Source: a virus
Virus record (IMG/VR): IMGVR_UViG_3300043425_000946
Location: 1-30,725 of that record
DNA: 30,725 nucleotides
Strand: one strand, 5' to 3'
The translations under genes were made by a program, and so were the position numbers. How positions within the stretch are numbered: the first letter of the stretch is position 1; every line of letters begins with the position of its first letter. Shown one piece after another: positions 1-7,783 of the stretch. Below the pieces are notes generated by a model that saw nothing but the letters and a program-made list of their open reading frames with translations, had not been told where the DNA came from and ran no database searches.

Positions 1-342
1 TTTCAGCCTTTCTATAGTCTGCCTAATCACATTAGGGACCGGACCATCTTCAGCTTGATTAATCATCTGATTGATGGAATTAACTCTACCTTGTAATCTA
101 CGACCCTGTTCGGCTAATTCCATTGCGGCCCGTCTTTGTTGGTCAGCTAACTCTTCCTGTCTTCGTATAAACTCTGCTTGGTCGCGTACATTTTGTTCAA
201 GCTGCTGTCTATTAAACTCAAGCACAGCAGTATGTTCAATATCACGCTTCCATACATAGTATGTAGTGGCAATAGCTCCTGTAAGGAGTAATGCGCCTAT
301 TACATACAATATGACTTTGTTTAGACCGAATAAACCTAACAT
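1..342 (-). CDS. Inner-membrane spanin (Rz-like), C-terminus cut by window edge
   Basis: The minus strand reads open for 114 codons from an ATG at 342 to the window edge. The N-terminus has a single hydrophobic segment (about residues 8-30, containing VILYVIGALLLTG). It is followed by a long Gln/Glu/Arg-rich stretch (about 35-100) with coiled-coil character (QQLEQ, RRQEELADQQRR). One N-terminal membrane anchor plus a periplasmic coiled coil is the architecture of i-spanins, which act with an outer-membrane lipoprotein to fuse the inner and outer membranes at the end of lysis. The family call rests on architecture, not on a sequence motif. An AAGGTG ribosome site lies just upstream on the minus strand. 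No o-spanin is visible; those often overlap the i-spanin 3' end, which here lies outside the window. The gene is divergent from the next one, with 24 bp between start codons. Confidence 0.75.
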   Translation of the reverse strand, partial: MLGLFGLNKVILYVIGALLLTGAIATTYYVWKRDIEHTAVLEFNRQQLEQNVRDQAEFIRRQEELADQQRRAAMELAEQGRRLQGRVNSINQMINQAEDGPVPNVIRQTIERLK

Positions 343-366
343 GCTACACCTTTGGAAGAGGTTAAA

Positions 367-570
367 ATGTATCAAATAATACCAGAGAAAGTAATTAAAA
401 ATGCCGCCGCATATGTAAAAGATGCCGAAGCTTCCAATAGCTTTACATTACTTCTCAATGAAGGTAGCATTTATAAAGAAGCTAGTCTTACACCAGTATA
501 TTTGTTGAATACTTCTACTAATATGGTATTGGTTACTTCTAGAGAATGTATGCGCAAAAAGTTTCATTGA
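367..570 (+). CDS. Small hypothetical phage protein (67 aa)
   Basis: The ATG at 367 follows GAAGAGG at an ideal distance, so it is preferred over the in-frame TTG at 352. The product is 67 aa (MYQIIPEKV...CMRKKFH), soluble, with mixed charge, no membrane segment and no recognised motif. The start lies 24 bp from the divergent spanin start, so its promoter must lie inside the spanin gene on the other strand or share this short gap. Function unknown. Confidence 0.55.
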   Translation: MYQIIPEKVIKNAAAYVKDAEASNSFTLLLNEGSIYKEASLTPVYLLNTSTNMVLVTSRECMRKKFH

Positions 571-574
571 TTGG

Positions 575-603
575 TTGACTTTTTGCACTACTAATGATAT
601 ATA
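575..603 (+). promoter_or_regulatory. Sigma-70-like promoter upstream of hsp20
   Basis: The -35 is TTGACT (575-580), followed by a 17-bp spacer and the -10 TATATA (598-603). A TGA directly before the -10 gives a partial extended -10. The same TTGACT...TGATATA arrangement occurs before gp43 (1739) and uvsX (4692). Predicted transcription starts near 610, giving the Hsp20 mRNA a leader of about 55 nt. Confidence 0.7.
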
Positions 604-663
604 TAAACCGTGGCGCCTAATGGGCCACATAACAACCTATCTCGCTTAATAAGGAGAAAGCAC

Positions 664-1134
664 ATGACTTCACTTTGGAAGACCTATAGTTTCGACCCTT
701 CTAATTTTGACCGCTTCTTTGTAGGAGCTGATCGCATTGCAAAGGGCCTTCAAGCTAATGCTGAATGGCTAGCTAATACCGCCGCCCAGGCATATCCTCC
801 CTTTAATCTCAAGAAGACCGATGAGAATACATATGTCATCGAAATGGCTGTTGCCGGTTTTGGCAGGCAGGACGTTGAGATTACACTTGAGGATAATAAG
901 CTGGTTATCAAGGGTAATACAGCTCAGGGTAGCAAGGACGTCGAGAATTATCTGCATATGGGTATTGCAAGCCGTGCATTTACCCGTCAGTTTACTCTGG
1001 CAGATAATGTAGAGATTAATAATGCCGAGATGCTCAATGGTATGCTTCGTATTTGGCTCGAGCATATTATCCCTGAGGAAAAGAAGCCACGTAAGATCGA
1101 AGTTAAGGAAGCCGGAAAGAAGGCTAAGGAGTAA
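664..1134 (+). CDS. Small heat-shock protein (Hsp20/alpha-crystallin, IbpA-like)
   Basis: This 156-aa protein is a standard sHSP in length and layout. An N-terminal arm (about 1-45) is followed by an alpha-crystallin domain (about 45-140) with the typical blocks YVIEMAVAGF, DVEITLEDNKLVIKG and FTRQFTLADNVEI. A C-terminal tail carries an I-X-V motif (KIEV). Such proteins are ATP-independent holdases that keep unfolding clients soluble. Related genes are common in T4-like phages of cyanobacteria, where a role in virion assembly or infection stress has been proposed. An in-frame GTG at 610 could extend it, but only the ATG at 664 has a strong ribosome site (AAGGAG, 651-656). It probably shares a transcript with the DUF1127 gene 5 bp downstream. 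Confidence 0.9.
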   Translation: MTSLWKTYSFDPSNFDRFFVGADRIAKGLQANAEWLANTAAQAYPPFNLKKTDENTYVIEMAVAGFGRQDVEITLEDNKLVIKGNTAQGSKDVENYLHMGIASRAFTRQFTLADNVEINNAEMLNGMLRIWLEHIIPEEKKPRKIEVKEAGKKAKE

Positions 1135-1139
1135 GTATT

Positions 1140-1286
1140 GTGGGTGTTCTAGGACTAATTACCGCTTGGGTGAGAGCTCGTGCGGAGCAAAACGAATTGG
1201 ATGAATTGAGTGACCAGCAACTTAAGGATATCGGTTTAAGCCGAGATGAAGTTACTGGTCTTAGAACCGGCATGTTTGGTTCTTGA
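1140..1286 (+). CDS. DUF1127 (YjiS-like) small protein, 48 aa
   Basis: The GTG start at 1140 is served by AAGGAG (1125-1130) inside the end of hsp20. The product is MGVLGLITAW...RTGMFGS. Its core ELDELSDQQLKDIGLSRDEV matches the DUF1127 signature (a run like L..LsD..L.DIGLsR.ei). DUF1127 proteins are small, Arg-rich and abundant in alphaproteobacteria; some members (e.g. CcaF1 in Rhodobacter) are linked to RNA metabolism and stress. Here the N-terminal helix has only three Arg. The gene is too short for routine length cut-offs. It ends just before a hairpin terminator, so hsp20-DUF1127 looks like a two-gene stress unit, probably acquired from a host. The family call is firm; function in the phage is inference. 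Confidence 0.8.
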   Translation: MGVLGLITAWVRARAEQNELDELSDQQLKDIGLSRDEVTGLRTGMFGS

Positions 1287-1294
1287 TAAGTAAA

Positions 1295-1315
1295 AAGGGG
1301 GCTTCGGGCCCCCTT
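1295..1315. terminator. Hairpin terminator after the hsp20-DUF1127 unit
   Basis: AAGGGGGC (1295-1302) pairs perfectly with GCCCCCTT (1308-1315) around a TTCGG loop. On the plus strand the T-rich tail is short (TTATT). On the minus strand the stem is followed by TTTTTA, so it may act in both directions. It separates the stress genes from the endolysin gene. Confidence 0.75.
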
Positions 1316-1330
1316 ATTCATTGGAGGAAA

Positions 1331-1732
1331 ATGCAAATGGAATTGTCAACAAGAGATAAGCAGCGCCTAGAAGGAGTTCATCCTGATCTTGTGGCTGTAG
1401 TTACAAAGGCTAGAAAGAGTGTGCCGTTTGTTGTGCTTGAGGGTCTCAGGACTAAAGAGAGACAAGCACAGCTAGTTGCTAAGGGCGCATCACAGACAAT
1501 GAATAGCCGCCATATTACTGGTCATGCAGTTGATATTGCTCCGTGGGTAGATGACGGTGATGGTGTGCCTGAGAATGGTGAGATTCGTTGGGACTGGCCG
1601 CTGTATAATCCTATGGCAGATGCTATGAAGAAGGCAGCTAATGAGCTAGGCGTAAAGATTGTATGGGGCGGCGATTGGCGCAGCTTCAAGGATGGTCCTC
1701 ACTTTGAGCTGGACAGGAAGTCATATCCCTGA
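1331..1732 (+). CDS. Endolysin, peptidase M15 (L-alanyl-D-glutamate/VanY-type)
   Basis: The ATG at 1331 follows GGAGG; an ATG two codons later is the only nearby alternative. The 133-aa protein carries the M15 zinc signature SRHITGHAVD (H61 and D68 as ligands) and the C-terminal DGPHFEL (H124 as third ligand), with WGGDW just before it. This matches the size and layout of T5-type endolysins, which cut the L-Ala/D-Glu or a related peptide bond in peptidoglycan. There is no signal peptide, so export would need a holin. The gene stands between a terminator and the gp43 promoter, and with the spanin upstream suggests a lysis neighbourhood. Confidence 0.88.
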   Translation: MQMELSTRDKQRLEGVHPDLVAVVTKARKSVPFVVLEGLRTKERQAQLVAKGASQTMNSRHITGHAVDIAPWVDDGDGVPENGEIRWDWPLYNPMADAMKKAANELGVKIVWGGDWRSFKDGPHFELDRKSYP

Positions 1733-1738
1733 TTCCTG

Positions 1739-1767
1739 TTGACTTTTAGGTTACCCGGTGATATACT
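1739..1767 (+). promoter_or_regulatory. Sigma-70-like promoter of gp43
   Basis: TTGACT (1739-1744), a 17-bp spacer and TATACT (1762-1767), with TGA before the -10. The start codon is 34 bp downstream of the -10, and GGAG (1793-1796) serves as ribosome site. It directly follows the endolysin stop codon. Confidence 0.75.
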
Positions 1768-1801
1768 ATTAATCTGTGACATTGACTACATCGGAGCTTA
1801 C

Positions 1802-4324
1802 ATGGTAAAGTTCTATACAAACGTATACAGCCGCGGGGACAAAATCTATCTCCGCGGCTACTCAAGTGATAATCGTAGGGTTCATGATGTGGTGGACTAT
1901 AAGCCATATCTCTTTGTGCCTAAGCGCCGTGAAGCATCCACTCACTATAGGACGTTGGATTACAAGCCGGTAGAGAAGATGCACTTTGAGAGCATCTCCG
2001 AAGCCCGTGATTTTGCAAAGCGCTATTCAGACGTTGCAAATATGGAGATTTACGGACTCAATAACTTCCGTTATCTCTATATCTACGACAAGTTCCATGG
2101 TGAGCTTGACTACGATCCTACTTGGATCAATGTAATCAGCATTGATATCGAGACCGACTCATCGGACGGATTCCCTGACATTGCTAAGGCCGATAAGGAA
2201 ATTACGGCTATCACGTTGAGCAGGCGTGGTGAAAAGGTAGTATTCGGATACTACGACTATAAGCCAAAGACCGACCGAGTCGAATATATCAAGTGCAAGG
2301 ATGAGTATCACCTTCTCAATAACTTCCTCAAGATCTGGCAGTCTGGTCGCTATATGCCTGACATCTTGACTGGTTGGAATATTGAGTTCTTCGACTTGCC
2401 ATACATTGTAAACAGGATTAAGAATATCCTGGGCATTCATGAAGCCAAGAAACTCTCTCCGTGGGGTATCCTTGAAGAGCGGACTGTTGAAACTCATGGT
2501 CGTGAGAACCAGGTATACTACCCAGCAGGCATCAGTGTCCTTGACTATCTAAATCTCTACAAGAAGTTCAAGTTTGAGCAGCAGGAGAGCTACAAGCTAG
2601 AGTCAATTGCTGAGGTTGAAAAGCTTCCGGTCAAAAAGTTGGACTATAAGACTCAAGGCTATACCAGTCTTGATGATCTTTATCGTCGAAACTTTGAGTT
2701 GTTTATTGATTATAACATTCAGGACACTACCGTCATTGATCTGCTTGAGGATAAGCTCAAGTTCATTGACCAGGTAATTGCCTTTGCATATGACGCCAAG
2801 GTCAACTATGGCGACGTTCTGACCACTGTGCTGCCGTGGGACATCATCATCCATAACTATCTCTTGGATCGAGCCATTGTCATTCCACAATTTAAGAAGG
2901 GTGACTTCAGTGAGTCACTGGTCGGTGGTTATGTCAAGGAAGTCAAGCCCGGAATGTATAAGTGGCCGGTGTCGTTTGACTTGAACAGCCTGTATCCTCA
3001 CTTGATCATGCAGTACAATATCTCACCTGAAACTAAGGGCGGTCGCGAACCGTATTTCCCGGCAATTGATTCCATCTTGGATCAATATGCTGTGATTGAA
3101 GACAACGGCTTTGCTTATGCCGCAAATGGTGTCAGATTCAGTAAGGAAAAGCAGGGCTTCCTGCCTGCCCTTATGGAAAAGATGTACAATGATCGAACCG
3201 AATTCAAGAAAAAGATGCTTGAGGCCAAGCGGGAACTTGAGGAACTTCCTGCTGTAGCACCAGATGACAAGCGCCGAGAGATTACTAATCGAATTGCTAG
3301 GTATCATAACCTACAGCTTGCCAAAAAGATCCAGCTGAACTCAGCTTACGGTGCCTTGGCCAATGAGTACTTCCGATGGTTTGACTTTGACTTGGCTGAG
3401 GCAATTACTATGTCTGGTCAGTTGTCCATCCGATGGGTTGAGCGTGCAATTAACTTGTACTTGAACTCCTTGATGAAGACCAAGGATGTTGACTATGTAA
3501 TTGCATCTGACACTGATTCCATCTATGTGCATATGGAACCGCTTGTCAAGGTGCTTGGTGCCACAGATCGTGACACGATTGTTGAGGCTCTACATCAGTT
3601 CTGTAAGATCAAGATGCAGAAGGTCATCAACAATTCTTACAGCCATCTTGCTGAGTATATGCATGCATACGCACAGAAGATGAATATGAAGCGAGAGACC
3701 ATTGCCGATAAGGGCATTTGGAAGGCTCGTAAGATGTACATCATGAATGCACTTGACATTGAGGAAGTTCGATACACAGAACCACAACTCAAGGTTATGG
3801 GCATTGAAGCCGTCAGGTCATCAACTCCTAAGGCTTGCCGTGCTAGCATTAAGGAAGCACTAAAGCTCATCATGAGCAGTGATGAAGAGGTTGTTCAGAA
3901 GTACATCTCTGACTTCAAGGAAACTTTTATGAAGTTGCCTTTCGAGGACGTGGCATTTCCTCGAGGTATGAAGAACATGGATAAGTATCGGGACAGGCAT
4001 ACAGTATATGCCAAGGGCACACCGATTCATGTAAAGGGTGCTCTGCTTTTCAACAACATGCTTATAAAGAATGGACTTGACAAGAAGTACCAGATGATCG
4101 GCGATGGAGATAAGATCAAGTTCTCTTATCTTAAGGTGCCGAATTCCGTTGGCGATCATGTAATTGCAGTACTGGATGAACTTCCTAAAGAGTTAGACTT
4201 GCACAAGTATGTTGACTACGACACTCAGTTTCAGAAGGCCTTTCTTGAGCCGATCAAGTCCATCCTCGAGGTTATTGGATGGCAGCACGAGAAGGTAAGC
4301 AACCTAGAGGATTTTTTTAGCTGA
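1802..4324 (+). CDS. 43: T4-type family B DNA polymerase (gp43)
   Basis: This is the replicative polymerase with proofreading: 840 aa against 898 in T4. The 3'-5' exonuclease motifs are present: Exo I SIDIETDS (D115, E117), Exo II GWNIEFFDLPY (D197) and Exo III YNIQDT (D307). Polymerase motif A is FDLNSLYPH (D392), motif B KKIQLNSAYGALANEY (about 508-522) and motif C ASDTDSIY (D569, D571). All catalytic residues are in place, so it should be active. The start is the first ATG after GGAG; the open frame continues upstream through the promoter, which is not translated. It overlaps the next gene by one base, implying coupled translation. Confidence 0.98.
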   Translation: MVKFYTNVYSRGDKIYLRGYSSDNRRVHDVVDYKPYLFVPKRREASTHYRTLDYKPVEKMHFESISEARDFAKRYSDVANMEIYGLNNFRYLYIYDKFHGELDYDPTWINVISIDIETDSSDGFPDIAKADKEITAITLSRRGEKVVFGYYDYKPKTDRVEYIKCKDEYHLLNNFLKIWQSGRYMPDILTGWNIEFFDLPYIVNRIKNILGIHEAKKLSPWGILEERTVETHGRENQVYYPAGISVLDYLNLYKKFKFEQQESYKLESIAEVEKLPVKKLDYKTQGYTSLDDLYRRNFELFIDYNIQDTTVIDLLEDKLKFIDQVIAFAYDAKVNYGDVLTTVLPWDIIIHNYLLDRAIVIPQFKKGDFSESLVGGYVKEVKPGMYKWPVSFDLNSLYPHLIMQYNISPETKGGREPYFPAIDSILDQYAVIEDNGFAYAANGVRFSKEKQGFLPALMEKMYNDRTEFKKKMLEAKRELEELPAVAPDDKRREITNRIARYHNLQLAKKIQLNSAYGALANEYFRWFDFDLAEAITMSGQLSIRWVERAINLYLNSLMKTKDVDYVIASDTDSIYVHMEPLVKVLGATDRDTIVEALHQFCKIKMQKVINNSYSHLAEYMHAYAQKMNMKRETIADKGIWKARKMYIMNALDIEEVRYTEPQLKVMGIEAVRSSTPKACRASIKEALKLIMSSDEEVVQKYISDFKETFMKLPFEDVAFPRGMKNMDKYRDRHTVYAKGTPIHVKGALLFNNMLIKNGLDKKYQMIGDGDKIKFSYLKVPNSVGDHVIAVLDELPKELDLHKYVDYDTQFQKAFLEPIKSILEVIGWQHEKVSNLEDFFS

Positions 4325-4695
4325 TGGCCAAATTTGATTACGGTGGTGGATGCCCATGTGGACTCTACCGCGAGTGTATTCCTCAGTGTGAAAATGCACC
4401 AAAGAAGACTATTTGTGAATGTGGGCCAAATGGTTATTGCACATGCAATAGATCAAAGAAAGAGAAAAAGAAGATGGATAAAGATACTGAAGACTTTGGC
4501 TTCACCATGATCGGTGAAGAAGACATACAATCTCCGGCTGATGATAGAGCTGAACAGCTGAGGGATATTATTATGCCACTGCTGAATAATCTCAAGTTGA
4601 ATCCAGAAAAGGATATCATCAGGTGGAGCGGCCCTGATAGAGTCAAGAAGATTGATGAGTTCATCAAGAAGATGAACAAGTTAGTTGACGGTTGA
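4324..4695 (+). CDS. Conserved small phage protein with Cys-rich N-terminus (gp43-uvsX interval)
   Basis: A 123-aa protein whose ATG overlaps the gp43 stop codon. The N-terminal 43 residues contain eight cysteines in closely spaced pairs (CPCGLYREC, CECGPNGYCTC), possibly a small metal-binding knot. A Lys-rich linker follows (KKEKKKMDK), then an acidic-to-helical region with EDFGFTMIGEEDI and a C-terminal block (PLLNNLKLNPEKDIIRW...KIDEFIKKM). The latter block resembles conserved proteins encoded beside gp43/uvsX in T4-like cyanophages, from memory. T4 has regA and clamp-loader genes near here; this protein is not recognisably RegA. Function unknown. Confidence 0.7.
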   Translation: MAKFDYGGGCPCGLYRECIPQCENAPKKTICECGPNGYCTCNRSKKEKKKMDKDTEDFGFTMIGEEDIQSPADDRAEQLRDIIMPLLNNLKLNPEKDIIRWSGPDRVKKIDEFIKKMNKLVDG

Positions 4696-4720
4696 CTTCT
4701 ATCAAGATTGATGATATATT
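4692..4720 (+). promoter_or_regulatory. Sigma-70-like promoter of uvsX
   Basis: TTGACT (4692-4697), 17 bp, TATATT (4715-4720), with TGA before the -10. The TGA stop codon of the upstream gene lies inside the -35 box. The uvsX start is 34 bp after the -10 end and has AAGGAG upstream. Confidence 0.7.
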
Positions 4721-4754
4721 CATATAGATTATACACAGAACACAAGGAGACTAC

Positions 4755-5798
4755 ATGTCACTTAAAGACCGCTTGATCAAGAATAGTACAATTGACTATA
4801 CAGCAACGCTAACCGACTCAAAGATTTACGGCAAGAAGGACATGATTCCGACTCGAGTGCCTATGATTAATGTGGCACTTTCTGGTCAAATTGATGGTGG
4901 TCTGACTCCAGGCCTTACAGTCCTTGCGGCTCCGTCAAAGCACTTCAAGACTGCATTCAGTCTTCTCATGGCTGCAGCCTTCCTTAAGGCGCATCCCAAC
5001 GGCATCATTCTTTTCTATGACTCTGAGTTCGGCACACCTGAGTCATACTTTACGTCGTTTGGTGTTCCGCTTGACTCTGTTGTGCACAGTCCAATTACCG
5101 ACATTGAACAGCTCAAGTTTGACGTCATGCAGCAGTTGCAGGAACTGAAGCGTGGTGATGAAGTTATGATCATTGTCGACTCAGTTGGTAATCTGGCTTC
5201 AAAGAAGGAAGTTGAAGATGCGCTGAAGCAGAGTTCGGCTGCAGACATGACTCGGGCAAAGCAGTTAAAATCTTTGTTTCGTATGGTCACGCCTCACTTG
5301 ACTCTCAAGGACATTCCTATGGTCGTGGTCAACCACGTCTACATGACTCAGGAAATGTTCTCTAAGCCTGTCGTGTCTGGTGGCACTGGAATTTACTACT
5401 CTGCTGATAACATCTGGATTATCGGCCGTCAGCAGGATAAGGATGACAAGGAACTGCTCGGTTATCACTTCATCATCAACATCGAGAAGTCTCGTTATCT
5501 CCGAGAGAAGTCTAAGATTCCTATCACAGTTGGATTTGATTCCGGCATCAACAAGTGGTCTGGTCTACTTGATCTAGCGCTTGAAGGCAAGTTCATTGTC
5601 AAGCCGAAGCAGGGCTGGTATGCTCGTGTCGACCAAGAGACTGGTGAAATTAGTGGCAAGAACTACCGGGCTGCTGATATTGTCGACAATGGTGACTTCT
5701 GGAAGTCGATCCTTGAAGAGACCAACTTTGCTGACTGGATCAAGAATAAGTATTCACTGGGATCGGGAGATATTATGAGCAATGATGAAGACTGCTGA
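4755..5798 (+). CDS. uvsX: UvsX RecA-like recombinase
   Basis: This 347-aa strand-exchange ATPase has a Walker A region LAAPSKHFKT (K65, T66), the variant P-loop typical of T4 UvsX rather than the GPESSGKT of RecA. Walker B is EVMIIVDSVGNL. UvsX coats single-stranded DNA and drives recombination-dependent replication and repair with gp41, gp61 and gp43, all encoded in this window. The C-terminus ends in an acidic tail (SNDEDC). It overlaps the next gene by 17 bp. Confidence 0.95.
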   Translation: MSLKDRLIKNSTIDYTATLTDSKIYGKKDMIPTRVPMINVALSGQIDGGLTPGLTVLAAPSKHFKTAFSLLMAAAFLKAHPNGIILFYDSEFGTPESYFTSFGVPLDSVVHSPITDIEQLKFDVMQQLQELKRGDEVMIIVDSVGNLASKKEVEDALKQSSAADMTRAKQLKSLFRMVTPHLTLKDIPMVVVNHVYMTQEMFSKPVVSGGTGIYYSADNIWIIGRQQDKDDKELLGYHFIINIEKSRYLREKSKIPITVGFDSGINKWSGLLDLALEGKFIVKPKQGWYARVDQETGEISGKNYRAADIVDNGDFWKSILEETNFADWIKNKYSLGSGDIMSNDEDC

Positions 5799-6021
5799 AA
5801 CCGAACTCAGTCAATTCTACAGTGATGACTACCGCTTAAAGGCGGTAGTTGTCAAGGGTGAGGAATGTTTCTTTGTAGACTTTTACAAAGACGATGTTAT
5901 AATTGACTCAGTACGAATTGATGGACATACTCTACGCTACGTAGAGGACTTGGCAGAGAACTTTGTCAATGGCATCATTCAAGTAGATCCAATTACAATG
6001 AGGATTCATGGCACAATTTGA
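5782..6021 (+). CDS. Conserved hypothetical protein between uvsX and gp41 (79 aa)
   Basis: Two adjacent ATGs (5782 and 5785) are possible starts; GGGAG at 5765-5769 lies 12 bases upstream of the first. The protein has an N-terminal beta-rich part (LKAVVVKGEECFFVDFYKDD) and a helical AEDLAENF-like block (YVEDLAENFVNGI). A small gene at this position is usual in T4-like cyanophages. It overlaps uvsX upstream and gp41 downstream (14 bp). Function unknown; the position suggests a replication accessory. Confidence 0.7.
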   Translation: MMKTAETELSQFYSDDYRLKAVVVKGEECFFVDFYKDDVIIDSVRIDGHTLRYVEDLAENFVNGIIQVDPITMRIHGTI

Positions 6022-7414
6022 GCACGTCATCTTTGGTAACTTAATGTCGAGGGAAGATTACGGTCGTCGTATTATTCCCTTCCTCAAGTCAGAGTATTTT
6101 CAGGATCGGGCCGACAGGATCCTATTTGAGCTCATTGAATCCTATGTCCACAAGTTTAACAAGTTCCCTACAGCTGAGACTTTGCTGATTGATCTGGATT
6201 CTAAGAATGGTGTGGATCAAAATTTACATGACACCATTAAGGGAACCATTGGCGGCTTAACCTACGATCCAAAGACTGATTTGGAATGGATCGTAGAGAA
6301 GACTGAGAAGTTTTGTCAAGAGAAGGCCGTCTACAACGGCATCATGAAGTCCATTCAGATTCTTGACAACAAGGATGAGCAGCATACTAAGGAAGCAATT
6401 CCTAAGATCCTTTCTGATGCTCTAGCAGTAAGTTTTGATACAAGCATCGGGCATAGTTTCCTTGACGATGCAGAGTCGCGATTTGAGTTCTATCATCGCA
6501 AGGAAAATCGAGTCCCATTCAATCTTGAGTACTTCAACAAGATCACGAAGGGCGGTTTGCCAAACAAGACACTGAATGTAATTCTGGCCGGCACCGGAGT
6601 CGGCAAGTCACTATTCATGTGTCACTGTGCGGCTGGTAACTTACTCGATGGCAAGAACGTTCTATACATCACCATGGAAATGGCTGAGGAACGTATTGCA
6701 GAACGTATCGATGCCAATCTTCTTGATGTGACAATTGAAGAATTGTCGGTGATGTCACTGGAGTCTTTCCAGAAGAAGATTGCCAAGGTAAAGAGTAAGA
6801 CTACCGGTAAGCTCATCATCAAGGAATATCCTACCTCTTCTGCTGGCTCTGCAAACTTCCGACATCTTCTGAATGAACTTAGACTTAAGAAGAACTTTAT
6901 ACCTGACATTGTCTATATTGACTACATCAACATCTGTGCATCTAGCAGAATCAAGTATACAGCAAACGTAAACAGCTATACTTACGTCAAGGCTATTGCA
7001 GAAGAACTTAGAGGTCTGGCCGTGGAGTTTAATATTCCTATCATGACTGCAACACAGACTACACGTTCCGGCTTCAGTAACAGCGATGTGGATCTAACCG
7101 ATACGTCCGAATCGTTTGGTCTGCCTGCTACTGCTGACTCGATGTTTGCCCTTATCAATAGTGAGGAACTAGAAGCATTGAGCCAGTTGATGGTTAAGCA
7201 GTTGAAGAACAGGTATACCGATCCATCCAGATACAAGCGCTTTGTGATTGGAGTGGATAGGTCAAAGATGCGACTATATGATGTGGATGAGTCAGCACAA
7301 GACTTAATGGATGACAAACCAGTGATGGATAAATCCGAGTTTGGCGAACGTGACTCTGACTTTTTCAAGAAGCGTTCTAAGTTTGATCGTAGCAAGATGG
7401 AGAACTTCAAGTGA
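6008..7414 (+). CDS. 41: gp41 replicative DNA helicase (DnaB family)
   Basis: The 468-aa protein has a helical N-terminal domain (about 1-150) and a RecA-like motor (about 170-430). Walker A is AGTGVGKS (194-201) and Walker B is DIVYIDYINIC. ITMEMAEERIAERI and MTATQTTRSG match DnaB-family motifs. It unwinds the fork 5'-3' and forms the primosome with gp61 (encoded at 16700). The C-terminal tail is rich in Asp, Lys and Phe (DSDFFKKRSKFDRSKMENFK), as in T4 gp41. The start is chosen at the ATG following GAGG. Confidence 0.96.
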   Translation: MAQFEHVIFGNLMSREDYGRRIIPFLKSEYFQDRADRILFELIESYVHKFNKFPTAETLLIDLDSKNGVDQNLHDTIKGTIGGLTYDPKTDLEWIVEKTEKFCQEKAVYNGIMKSIQILDNKDEQHTKEAIPKILSDALAVSFDTSIGHSFLDDAESRFEFYHRKENRVPFNLEYFNKITKGGLPNKTLNVILAGTGVGKSLFMCHCAAGNLLDGKNVLYITMEMAEERIAERIDANLLDVTIEELSVMSLESFQKKIAKVKSKTTGKLIIKEYPTSSAGSANFRHLLNELRLKKNFIPDIVYIDYINICASSRIKYTANVNSYTYVKAIAEELRGLAVEFNIPIMTATQTTRSGFSNSDVDLTDTSESFGLPATADSMFALINSEELEALSQLMVKQLKNRYTDPSRYKRFVIGVDRSKMRLYDVDESAQDLMDDKPVMDKSEFGERDSDFFKKRSKFDRSKMENFK

Positions 7415-7620
7415 AGAATAAGCCAAATTATGTACTCGAACAGTATTCTGGCAACTACTTGATCAAGGAGAAGAAGACAGATCAGTACATCATGTCTACT
7501 GATCATAGGATGCCTGCACTTTCTATGCTCAGCAAGTTGAACAAGGGCTCAGGCTTTGAAGGGGAGACACCATCCTTCATGGTCAAAAATATTCTCCAAG
7601 TGAACATTAAAAATTCATAA
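7411..7620 (+). CDS. Small hypothetical protein coupled to gp41 (69 aa)
   Basis: A GTG start at 7411 overlaps the gp41 stop codon (GTGA) and is served by GGAG inside gp41. The 69-aa product (MKNKPNYVLEQYSG...) has no recognised domain. It is the last gene of the replication block before the non-coding interval. Confidence 0.6.
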   Translation: MKNKPNYVLEQYSGNYLIKEKKTDQYIMSTDHRMPALSMLSKLNKGSGFEGETPSFMVKNILQVNIKNS

Positions 7621-7626
7621 CTGGTG

Positions 7627-7634
7627 AATAAATA
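7627..7634 (+). promoter_or_regulatory. Late-type promoter motif before the candidate ncRNA
   Basis: AATAAATA fits NATAAATA, the late promoter consensus of T4-like cyanophages (TATAAATA in T4). It sits 12 bp before the folded region; a start near 7640 would give an RNA of about 140 nt ending at the terminator at 7782. The motif is short, so chance occurrence is possible. Confidence 0.45.
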
Positions 7635-7639
7635 ACCGT

Positions 7640-7782
7640 GCTGAAGTAGCGTTTAGATGTTCTAGACATCGTTGTGGCATAGGGGATAACCGAAAGGAAG
7701 AGCTGGGAGTACGGTGGGGTTCCGCCCAGTAGCGCTACACTTTATATCAAAGGGGTCGGGCCGCAAGGTTCGGCCCCTTTTT
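7640..7782 (+). ncRNA. Candidate structured small RNA (not recognised)
   Basis: This interval has no reasonable coding frame but folds well by eye. P1: 7646-7653 (GTAGCGTT) with 7731-7738 (AGCGCTAC), 8 bp including one G-U. P2: GATGT (7656-7660) with ACATC (7666-7670). P3: CTGGG (7703-7707) with CCCAG (7725-7729), enclosing CGG (7712-7714) with CCG (7722-7724). AACC (7688-7691) can pair with GGTT (7718-7721) in the P3 loop, a possible pseudoknot. The result is a closed multi-branch structure followed by a terminator and preceded by a late-type promoter. It does not fit tRNA (no T-loop consensus), tmRNA or a hammerhead. Confidence 0.5.
7750..7782 (+). terminator. Rho-independent terminator
   Basis: A 13-bp stem pairs 7750-7762 with 7767-7779, including three G-U pairs, around a GCAA tetraloop, followed by a T run. 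It is the strongest terminator in the window and ends the candidate RNA, isolating the replication block from the genes at 7821 onward. Confidence 0.9.
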
Positions 7783-7783
7783 G

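Noticed and set aside
610-663. GTG-initiated N-terminal extension of Hsp20
   Set aside because: No Shine-Dalgarno precedes the GTG, which coincides with the predicted transcription start, whereas ATG 664 has AAGGAG at good spacing.
1604-1609. TATAAT within the endolysin gene
   Set aside because: No acceptable -35 hexamer lies 16-18 bp upstream.
5903-5931. Promoter-like TTGACT-17-CATACT before gp41
   Set aside because: The -10 matches at only four of six positions and no extended -10 is present.
7640-7740. Interpretation of the folded region as a tRNA, tmRNA or SRP RNA
   Set aside because: The closing stem and CCGAAAGGAAG recall such RNAs, but there is no T-loop consensus, no anticodon arm, no tag frame, and the conserved SRP symmetric loop is missing.
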